A DNA stretch of 64,000 bases from Centropus unirufus (lineage: Eukaryota > Chordata > Aves > Cuculiformes > Centropidae). Shown one piece after another: positions 37,455 through 64,000 of this stretch. The notes beneath the pieces are model-generated. The model saw only the letters and a program-made list of their open reading frames with translations. It had not been told where the DNA came from and ran no database searches. A program made the translations under genes and the position numbers. The first letter of the stretch is position 1, and every line of letters starts with the position of its first letter. Where the stretch lies: positions 1,507,112 to 1,571,111 of the forward strand of contig VYZI01000104.1 of assembly GCA_013397695.1 (NCBI GenBank), in the 5' to 3' direction.

Positions 37455-40400
37455 CTACCAGGGAGGCAGAGTTTTAAATGAGGTATTTATTTAGCTGCAG
37501 GATGAGGAGCAGTCTATGGATAGAATTAGGTGATCGACTACAGATGTATCCTGGCCAAAATAAACAAGCGGCTTAAGGTGAAATGGATCATAACTAATTC
37601 CCCCATGCAACTTGGGAGACTTTAACGTTGATGAGTTTTCTGCTGCTGTCCCACAAATTACAATAGTACGCCCAGCAAGCTGGACAGGATTGGGCAGAAA
37701 CACACAGGCCAAAAGGGAATTGCTTAAGCTGCTGCTGAAAGAAATGCCTGCATTTAATAACTACCATGGGATAAATAAACTCATACAGCATAAGAAGATG
37801 GAGCAATTTCATTACAGTTATTAAAAGTCCGTATTTCAATGTGGTAAAGGCTGCTAGAAAAGGCTCAAAACCTACTGCTACTCTCCTGTAAGCTTGACTA
37901 ATGATCCAAAGCATTATAAAACTATTGGAATTGAATAGATCCTTTTACTCAATGCTTTCTACAGATGCTTATGCATACATATTGAAGATGTTCGGGTTTT
38001 TCAAAAAGCAGAAAGAACCTCATGAATTCAGTGTTTTTCCTAACACTGCTGCTGTCAGCAAATGTCTCCCAGGAGAAACTCATAGGCTTTGTATGGCTTG
38101 GGAGACTTTGAAGTGGTTATAGTAGAGCTTTCTGAAGAAGCCATGTAAAATTCCTAAGAAATTTGCCTTTGTACATTATTATGGATTTAAATTTTCAAAT
38201 ACAGCAAATAAACCTCTACTCTCAAATCCCATTTTACAAAAAAACCAAAAGAAACTGGTATTGAGGATGGACTTGTAAAACTCTTAGCAGGGTCAAGCTT
38301 TTTATGTGAAATAGCTGTATGCATCTACACTTGTCTCAACTTTTGTGTTCTTTACTATGTTTAGTTGTTGTTTAATTTTCAGCTGGTTTGTCTTCCTTTC
38401 AAAAGAAACAACTTTGCCAGGTAAGTACAAAGCCATAGCCAATGGAAATGGAATAGTTATTGTTGGTGCCCTGCTGTACGGACCAAGAAATGGGGTAAAT
38501 TGTGCCAATTGCAGCTTCTGAGACTGAAATGTAGGAAGAGTATCTGGTGGTGTTTGGGGAAATGTGCCTCATGTTGTAGCATGATGGGAACAACACCCCA
38601 CAAAGAAAGAGATTTTGACCTCCAGGCTCTTTCTCTGGTGGGTTTGGTATGAGGGTTGCCTGGCTAACCCAACCTCAAGGTTATCAGGAGAGAAAAGCCT
38701 GCTTTGGTGATCTCCAAATCCTATGTGGAGAAAGATTTCGGGAGGGGTTTTAGCCCTAGACATCGTTTCAAAGAGTGTGCGTGCAAATTTTAGTTAGCAG
38801 TTTCAGCATACCCTTGGGACTTCAGATGGATACATTCCCAATAAAACAGCAAAAAGAAATCTGTCTCCACATGTGCTGTCACCAGAGCTGAGATTAGCCC
38901 TTATTTATGGTTGATGAACATCTGTGGGTAGGGCGTTCACAGCAGAGGTCCCTCGGCTCTGGAGCTTGTTGTTTCTAAGAGTATAAATGTGCTGGTCTTC
39001 AGAGGATGGTGCACAGACCATCCACTTGCCACACTCACTCTTCTTTTGGGAAGATAATAATGAGGAATATAGTAACTTGCAAGATCTGCAGGGGAGACTT
39101 GAATGAGAGTATTTGTGGAGGCAAATAATTTCAGAAAGGGATCCCATCAGCATGGTGTCCTAAATCCAGAGTGCAGTGTTGTATAGTATGAAGAGATCAG
39201 GCATCTGCTACACAAGTCTCAAAAAACAATATTTTTTGCCTGCTGAAATGCTGGTGGGTGGTTCATGAGCCATAGTTTTGTGCCAAACAGGTTTACTCCA
39301 TTTACTGGCATCTGTTGCGCACAAGTAGAAGTTTGGGAGAAAAACGTGTCTCTTAACTGAATTCCAAACTAGGTGGGGAAACATGAATAGGGAAATTAAT
39401 GAGTCTTCTTGGGTGGTGTTCATTATTCTTATAGATCACTAAACTGAATATGGATATGTGTGGAAAGAAACATCAGAGAAGGAAATAAATTGAGAAAGAT
39501 AAAGTGCAAATCCTGCTGAATAAACAAACAATACTTTTGTTTTTTCCTTAAACATGAGTTCTGTTTGCTTCCCAGTATTTTGAACTAAATCTGCATTCTT
39601 GTATCCTTTTTCTGTTACAGTGGTATGGCCATAACCCATAGATCTATGACAGTTATGAAGCATACACACACTTCAGGCTTCTCATTTTAGTGACTGCAGA
39701 AAAAGCTATCTAATAATTTTGGTTTAAGTCAAAAGATCTGTTTTCAATGCCCATGGATGTTTGTGAACTGTTTAACTCTTTTAACATCTATTCAAATGGA
39801 AAAAAAACAATGGTAATTATTTTCAAAATAATTAAAAGTTGTAGAATTCATTCTTTGGTACATGTAATGTGGATAAATGGCTTTTTTTTTTTGTTTAAAA
39901 GTTGAAATACATATTTTGCATGGCTTCTTTTTGGGAGTTTAAAAGCTATAGCATTTCTCTAAGAACTGGATAATGTCAGAATAAAAGTTATGACTTTGTA
40001 ATATTGCTGATGGCAGAAGCTGGGAGTACAGAATGCTACGGTTTCTTTTACACAGAAATTACTGAGACAGAGTGTCAGACATTTGGAGCCAATGCAAATT
40101 AGCAATTTGCGTTAATTAATTTTGCATTAATGCAAAAGCATTTGTTGTATGCTGATTACTGTTGACAGTGAAAGTGTTCAAGAAAAACACTTTCCACTAA
40201 TTCTGCGTGGTTTTGTCCTTTGTGGTGAATGGAGAGTGTCTGTGAGGAAAATCCTCACTTCTAAGTCATACTTACATTTCTCTATACCTTTCTTTCTACC
40301 TTCTGTAATGTTTGTCTCTTTAACCTCAACGTGCATGTATTGCTTTGTGTTCACTCTCTGATAAATGCAATCCCACTGTCTCGTCGTTCCTTGTCACTTG

Positions 40401-41459
40401 CATCATATAATTCTCTTAGTTGCCTTCCCATTGAATTTAAGCTTAAAAGCCCTAAGTAACCACCTTCTGTGCTTAACAGATAAGACTTGCGTTGCTTATG
40501 TCTCTTGTATTATATAAATGCTTCCAACCACTCCTTTGTCACTCTTACAAAACCAAGTACATTTTTATAACAGTATAAAGCTTTGAACAGTTATTTGCCA
40601 TGATCTAGAGAATAGCAATTTTAATGAGAAATAATGGCAAAAACTTTCAAAAAAATCCTGTTTTTCAGCAGTAAGGCAAATGTGAATTCAGGCAAACACA
40701 GTGAACATTCTTGCTTTGCTGCCTAATATATTTTTGTACCAAATAAAACTGCACCAATGAATTCTTAATCTGCAGAAATGTAACAGTTCTTTTGCCCAGG
40801 CCAAATTCTAAGTTTCTGGATTAGTTATCTCATTTCTCTCTTCTGTGACTTGCCAAAAAGATAAGAAGCATGTAGGCACAGAAAAGAAATTATTGCTTGG
40901 GCTGTTCTCCCAGCGAATGAATCTGTTTCTATATATGCAGCTTCAATAGAAAAATACTGTTAAGCAAAAAGAAAAGATTAGTAAACAACAAGCAATAACA
41001 AAACAGCATTAGAAGGAAGCTAGTAATAAATGGCATTAATTTTTTCTATTAAATATGCCTCAAATTAAAATTGTTAACTCCAGATGACAAATGAGTTTAA
41101 GATGAAGCATGACAGTTTGAATTAATTTAATCCTGTATCAGCCTCGTTTTTGGGGTGATCAAATCTCTGTGATCTCATTACTGTTCATTCATGCTCATGG
41201 ACATAAATAATAATAATTACTATTTTGGGTTGCACAATTGAGCAATAATCTGAGGAATAAATGTATGAACAAAAACTGTCCTGTAATCATAACATTCTGT
41301 TGCACTCTGACCATGTAACAACAAAACAAATATTTTAACTGGCAAGCCTTTCTGCTAAGCAATAACAACTGTTGGAAACCCCCGTCCCCCTTGCACTTTG
41401 AAAAATATTTTTCTATTCCCAGTTTAAAAGAGTGCTAAGGATTGCTGTTCCTGCCTTAC

Positions 41460-41608
41460 TGAGGGGAAAAGGGAGGAATGGGTGTGAAGAAGTGATCTCT
41501 ACTGTTACGTGAAATGAACGCGACCTCGAGGCTCCATGTGAATCTCTCAACACTGTTGCTGTGCTCCACCTGCCAGATTCTGCTACATGATCTATGGTTA
41601 ATACAGCT
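41460..41608 (-). CDS. Candidate internal exon, minus strand, unrecognised
   Basis: On the minus strand a long T-rich tract and acceptor (TTGCAATTACTTTTAG) precede a 149-bp open segment ending at the donor TCA|GTAAGG. It reads AVLTIDHVAESGRWSTATVL and then SFHVTVEITSS. It exits in phase 1, so it can splice to 37033-37179 (A|AA, Lys). It shares the pattern E-S-x2-W-x4-V-x(12-13)-F with that exon, which would fit a repeated beta-rich module, but the similarity is weak. No first exon was found upstream. Confidence 0.2.
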
Positions 41609-41644
41609 CTAAAAGTAATTGCAAAAAAAAAATTATTCAGGGGA

Positions 41645-41893
41645 CTTAATTTAGGATGAGAGGAAATGGCCTCAAGTTGCACCAGGGGAGTTTCAGATTA
41701 GACATTAAGAAATATTTCTTCACCGAAAGGGTTCTCGGGCACTGGAACAGCGGCCCGGGGAGGTGGTTGAATCCCCATCCCTGGAGATATGTAACAGACG
41801 GGCAGATGAGGTGCTCACGGATCTGATTTAGTAGTGGACACATAGGGTTGGACTTGATCTCAAACGTCTTTTCCAGCCTGGTGATTCAATTAT
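41645..41893 (+). mobile_element. CR1 fragment upstream of PNPT1
   Basis: CR1 3' portion: GAGAGGAAATGGCCTCAAGT, then AAATATTTCTTCACCGAAAG, GGGCACTGGAACAG and a tail GTTGGACTTGATCTCAAACG. It is sense to PNPT1 and 5'-truncated. Confidence 0.93.
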
Positions 41894-42012
41894 GCTATTG
41901 AAAAAGACGGTATTGATTGTGGCTGTGTTGTGTTTTTGGAAACAAAAAGCCCAGCACAAGCTCTTTTGGTCAAAAGAATCCCAAATATGTACACATTTCC
42001 TTTCAGGTGTGA

Positions 42013-42043
42013 TATTATTATTATTATTTATTATTATTATTGT
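42013..42043. repeat. (ATT)n microsatellite
   Basis: About nine ATT/TTA units lie just upstream of the PNPT1 CpG-rich region. Confidence 0.9.
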
Positions 42044-42369
42044 TGATGGCTCTGACCCATTGAGACACACTCCTAGAGGAAAGGCTTCAAAGGAAATTCT
42101 TGCCTGACTGCAGCATGTAACACCTCCTCCACACCAGCCCTGGCCGGCAGCCGCACCGCGCGCGGAGGAGCAGCACCCGCAGCCACTGGAACCCGCGTGG
42201 ATTCCGTAGGAGCATCCATAGCCGCCGTCCAAGTGCTCGCCGCAGCTGGATCTGGCTCACATCGAGCGGCTGAGTGACTCCTGGCGCGACTACAGGAGGC
42301 CTCGGTGGCGCCCGCGCCCCTGACAGCTGGCACCGGCTTTGCTGGAGCAGGGGGATCACCAAGTCCCCC

Positions 42370-42418
42370 GGGATGCCTCCCCCGGGATGCCTCCCTCGGG
42401 ATGCCCCCCCCGGGATGC
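42370..42418 (+). repeat. 14-bp tandem repeat, four units, in the PNPT1 CpG island
   Basis: GGGATGC recurs at 42370, 42384, 42398 and 42412, an exact 14-base period. The intervening bases are C-rich (CCCGGGATGCCTCC type). It is a small minisatellite in promoter-proximal sequence. Confidence 0.9.
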
Positions 42419-42824
42419 CAACGGCGCGAGGCCGGCGGCAGCCCCGGCGCAGCTGTTCTAGACTGGGTCCCCATCTGAGCTGGCGTCCTCCAAATTTTAG
42501 TTTGAGTTGGCTCCAAACCCGTCTCGCACCCGGGAGCCACCACGGAGCGTTTCCCGCCGCTTTTCACCCCGGGGGTCCCGGACCCGCCACGCCCGCGCGC
42601 TCTGCGTCGCCTGTCCCTCCGCAGCCGCCGTAGCCCGGGCGGGCTCTCCCCGCCAGGGAGCGCGCGAGTGCTCTCGCGCCGCGGAATCGAAACCACACCG
42701 CTGCGGCGCGCCGGCCAATCCGCTTCGAGCTCCCCGCGCGTGGCCCGCCCCCCGCCGCCCTCCGTAGCCAATCGCGTAGCGGCTGCCCGGGGAGGGAGGT
42801 CGCCCCTTCCTGCCGCCGGGCGCC

Positions 42825-60487
<17,663 letters not shown>

Positions 60488-61410
60488 CAGGTGAGGCCAT
60501 AAGAACAACTTAAGACATCCCAGTACTGCATTTCCTTTGCAATACTGTAGAGTTGTATAAATCTGGGCTTCATATCATACAGTTAACCTTCAGTCGTGCC
60601 TGTCAGTTCTGTTACAGCATGTCCTAAGTCAGCAATGGCGCTTCCATGTGCTGCACTTGCAGAGAGCTTGATATTATATAACTGAATATAACATTCAAAT
60701 GCCTCGACAGTTTCAGGCAGCCTGATTTCTCCAAAACACACTTAATTCTTAATCTACATCAATGTAAATGTTCCCTCGTCTCTACCTTGCCACCATTTTC
60801 CTGAAGGGAAAATAAACAGGGTAGGAAAAGGAAAAATAAGCTGTTTTCTTGAAAGTTTTGAGCCAGTTAGTGGAGGCTTCTTGGTAAATCTCAGTCAATG
60901 TATTTGACCGTCAACAGACTTAAGCTAAAACTTTGCCCAAAACTGTTGTGTACACTATTTTCCCTAGGGAGCTGCTAGAACAGGAAGGTCTCTGATGGTA
61001 AAACCCAGAGCAGCTACACTGCGACACTAGCAAATGGAAATGCCATGCACAAGTGATAACTTAAGGCAATCTGTGGCAGCCTTCTAGGCATGATTTACAG
61101 CTCTGCAAGGAATAAAAATTTATTGAAGCAGAGTGTTTTGGTTTGTTTTTTTAAAGAACATTTTTTTTATTTCATGCCTTGATATAATGAGTTGGTTACA
61201 GAGTATTTTCTATCTCTTTCAGGGAAAAAGTGTGATGCTTTGTGAAAACACACACGACCTTTGCTGCAATCTGTAGATATCTTCAAGAGTCTGCAGGTGG
61301 ATGGTAGTGAATCATATTTTTAAAGTACACATTATTTATGCTTAAAGGTGGTGTAGAGCTTCAAACTGATTAAAAGTTCTTCTGAAATAAAGCCAGAAAC
61401 AACCAATGCT
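60488..61410 (+). other. PNPT1: PNPT1 3'UTR, with a possible 3'UTR intron
   Basis: AATAAA signals lie at 61111-61116 and 61386-61391. Three bases after the stop, CAG|GTGAGG (60488-60493) is a good donor, and TCTATCTCTTTCAG ending at 61222 is a strong acceptor. A 732-base 3'UTR intron (60491-61222) is therefore possible, giving a final non-coding exon of about 61223-61410. The junction is under 50 bases from the stop, so it would not trigger nonsense-mediated decay. An unspliced 3'UTR is the alternative. Confidence 0.55.
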
Positions 61411-64000
61411 CTTATCTTCTGTAGCAAGGGTGAGATGAAAGAATGGAAGTGTATAGACTGAAGAGTAGATCACATTTCAACGCTTAAGGTTCTTCTCACT
61501 AGCATCCCAAAATGAAAATGTAAAGTTGAGAGGCAATTTAACAGTTATTTTCTGGGAAAAGGACTTATCCTACATACCTGCTTGAGAGGCACACTAGGCC
61601 AAAGGTTTGCTGGCTCTTCAGCATACAAGACTGAAATGTTGAGCAGAACATGAGGACTTAAAATTATCACCTTTGATGTGATTGACACTGTGTTTCAGTT
61701 AAATGCACCGATAATTGTTGTAGGGTTCAAGGCTGGTTGAGATAGCTGAGCAGGAGAGGGAAAGAAGAAGAAACCTAGCTGATACATCATCATTTATTAA
61801 ATCTAGTTTTGTTAATGCTGAGTTAAAATAATTGAGGCCTGAACAGCTGATGTGATACATCTTCCCCCTGAAACACCCTCATTAAGAGTGTCAGAATTCC
61901 TCTATTGATTGTGTTCCATCAGTGGGTTCACTGGTCTGTTTTAGACTTCAAAACTTTTTCCAGGGGCTCACAAGAACTACTTGTTTTTCTGCTGTGGGGT
62001 AAAGACTTTAAAAATCAAGGAGTTGTTCCTTCTGAGGTTTGCCAATTTGTATGTAGACCTACAAAAGTCAGCTTCCACCTGATGGCAGGTGGGATCTGAA
62101 CCTCCTGAAAAAGAATTGCTGGGAAGAAGACAAATGTGAATGTACAGTAAAAATTGCTCTGCCTTTTTTTCTAAGTTAAAATATTAAAGAAGAAAGAAAT
62201 GATGGTCCACTTCTTTGTAGTTCTCTGTCTTTTTATCATGTAAGACTGAAAAATCTTTGAGAACTGTATTCTGTTATTTCCTAGTAAGAATTCTGATACC
62301 CTTGCTTACTCTGACTTGACTTAGTTTGGTGATACCTCGTTTGCTACGTATCCTGGGTACCATTGGTGAAATAATGTAGGCAAACGCTAAAATCACCAAA
62401 CAGAATCTCCTCAAACATTGTGATTTCTCACAACTGTTTTCAGACATTGACATCTGCAATGTAAGAGATTTTCCACGGTTTAGCTTCTTTTGTTGTGGAA
62501 AGAATTCCATATGTCTTCTTTTTGTAGTAGAACAGATGGATGCTCTATTTACTAGAATTCTTAATAAAATGCTAACTTGAGAAGCTTTTTTCTTTTTGGT
62601 TTAGCTGGCGCATTACCAGTAGGATGCTTGCATTTGAATCTGTGAAACCTGATGATTTAAGAGCCAATGAATTCCCTTCTTTCCTGAAAAGTATTTTCTT
62701 GCCTGCAGTAACGGGAGTATCTATTTGTGTGATGGGTGGTTGGCTCAGTAAATCATCTGTAAGAGTGCTGGGGAATTTTTTTTGGTTATATATTAAAATA
62801 GGAAAAAGACTGCTGATGTACCTATGACAGAACCTGTAGAGTCAACCTGCCTTTCTAGAGTTATAAATACACTTTGGAACTGCCTGGGAGGAGCACAAAC
62901 CAGCTGCTCCTATCTGAGGAGAAAAGCTCAATGGGAGCCAAGAATTGAGTAAGTGTGTGTTAATCTGAACCTTCCTGGAGGGAAGGCAGGCTGGCTTCTG
63001 ACATCCTGGGTTTACCTGAGAGCTGTCAGTAGCGGCAGGACCATGGCAGGAGACACTTGACTCTTGGGTGATGTCAGCAATGATCACAGAGCAGGTAGGT
63101 CAATAGTTCATGAGAGAGTGAGCTCAGCCCTATTGCAATAGCTGGTTTTGCATGTTTTATATAGTGACTTTTTTTTTTTTTGCTCTACTGCCTTAGATAG
63201 TTTAGCTTCTGAAATGACCCATCTCAAATGGAGCCACTGGAAGGAATTGCTTTGGAAAGTGAGGCTGGGTATTTGCAACATTACAGCAGATCAAGAGAGC
63301 CAGAAATGAGTTTATCAAAGCTGGTTTTCACACAGCCATAAAGCATCAGGAACTGGAGTATCTTACGGCAGCAATAAATATAAGTACTGTAATAAAAGCA
63401 TAAGAGCCAACCTAATTGTACTTCTGGAATTGTATGCCATAGGTAATGATACAGTCATTTCACTCCATGAAATTTTAAGTGTTTTAGAAATTAGTTGTCT
63501 GTCAGGAAAAAAAAAACCCTAAAATCGGCGCTCCCTGCTGCTCTGTATTTTGACACTTGGTAACTTGCTTTGTCTGTAGCCTACCCTAAAAGAATTCCTT
63601 GTTTTGATGAAGAATGGAGAACTCTAACAGCTCTGTCTTGTCACGCTGCTTGTGGGGAGAGATGAACTACTGGCAGGTGCAATGCCACAACGAAAAAGTG
63701 CTACTTTGCTTTCGCTGAATCTTACAAAGCAGAGATTCATATGTATTGCTTTTCCTGGTCTCATATTTACCCTGGTTTTAAAGCAGATGTGTAAGAGCTG
63801 TTGGGGCAAGTCCTGTATCTTTTTCAAGCAAAGCTCCCCAGAATTCACTTGTTTTTTATTGGTATAGATAACAAGGTCATGCTGGTGTTTCTAATGCTCC
63901 AGGCTGTGGAATCCTGGATGCTATTCTGTACAAAAAGAAGCCCCACATCTGGCAATGCGATCTGAGTGTGTGGAGTGGCATTTTTTTCCATAGGTCATTT
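61411..64000. other. Downstream of PNPT1, no confident gene
   Basis: This is AT-rich sequence with no clear conserved exon, RNA gene or repeat. A further AATAAA lies at 62563-62568. An exon-like stretch on the + strand at 62605-62758 is described in the findings. The next gene expected from amniote synteny (PPP4R3B) is not visible and is probably beyond the window. Confidence 0.55.

Noticed and set aside
38383..38420. A 38-base + strand segment with an excellent acceptor (TTTAATTTTCAG) and donor (CCAG|GTAAGTAC).
   Set aside because: It is too short to judge, with no partner exons on the + strand. A splice-site pair like this is expected by chance in a region this long. It could be a lncRNA micro-exon, but nothing else supports that.
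42073..42771. A 232-codon minus-strand open frame upstream of PNPT1, rich in Arg, Gly, Pro and Ala.
   Set aside because: It coincides with the CpG island and includes the 14-base tandem repeat. The composition is that of random GC-rich DNA, there is no domain, and other frames there are also open.
63343..63355. GCATCAGGAACTG matches 13 bases of mature miR-217.
   Set aside because: The match does not extend to the 5' seed region of miR-217, and no complementary arm giving a hairpin is visible nearby. As I recall, the true miR-217/216 cluster lies on the other side of EFEMP1 in amniotes.

Overview
The window is vertebrate nuclear DNA and almost certainly avian. Its interspersed repeats are CR1 non-LTR retrotransposon fragments with the characteristic ATTCTATGATTCTATG-type 3' ends. 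It carries two well-known single-copy genes, both on the + strand, in the order EFEMP1 then PNPT1, which as I recall is the same order and orientation as in other amniotes. The species cannot be named from the sequence.

Layout: (1) 1-5984 is an upstream EFEMP1 intron with CR1 fragments and a local duplication. (2) 5985-17694 holds the last seven coding exons of EFEMP1 (fibulin-3): four complete calcium-binding EGF modules, the last EGF-like module and the fibulin C-terminal domain. The signal peptide and the atypical first EGF module lie before position 1. (3) 17695 to about 18750 is the EFEMP1 3'UTR with two AATAAA signals. (4) About 18.75-42.1 kb is intergenic, with no recognisable conserved gene. 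It contains one clear minus-strand CR1 piece and several minus-strand exon-like stretches, including a terminal-exon-like one at 33226-33416 followed by an AATAAA. These could be an undescribed gene or chance. (5) About 42.1-43.2 kb is the CpG-rich PNPT1 promoter and exon 1, broken by a 190-base assembly gap. (6) 42825-60487 is PNPT1 (mitochondrial polynucleotide phosphorylase). Exons 2-28 are all present with GT-AG junctions and continuous phase. (7) 60488-64000 is the PNPT1 3'UTR and downstream sequence.

The two main genes are not functionally linked. Fibulin-3 is a secreted extracellular-matrix glycoprotein. PNPT1 is a trimeric 3'-5' phosphorolytic RNase of the mitochondrion. Their adjacency is conserved synteny. 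The most worthwhile leads are the possible minus-strand gene between them, the GPGA (rather than GPGG) KH loop in PNPT1, the duplicated CR1 tail plus flank at 3.2/4.2 kb, a possible 3'UTR intron in PNPT1, and the missing PNPT1 exon 1.
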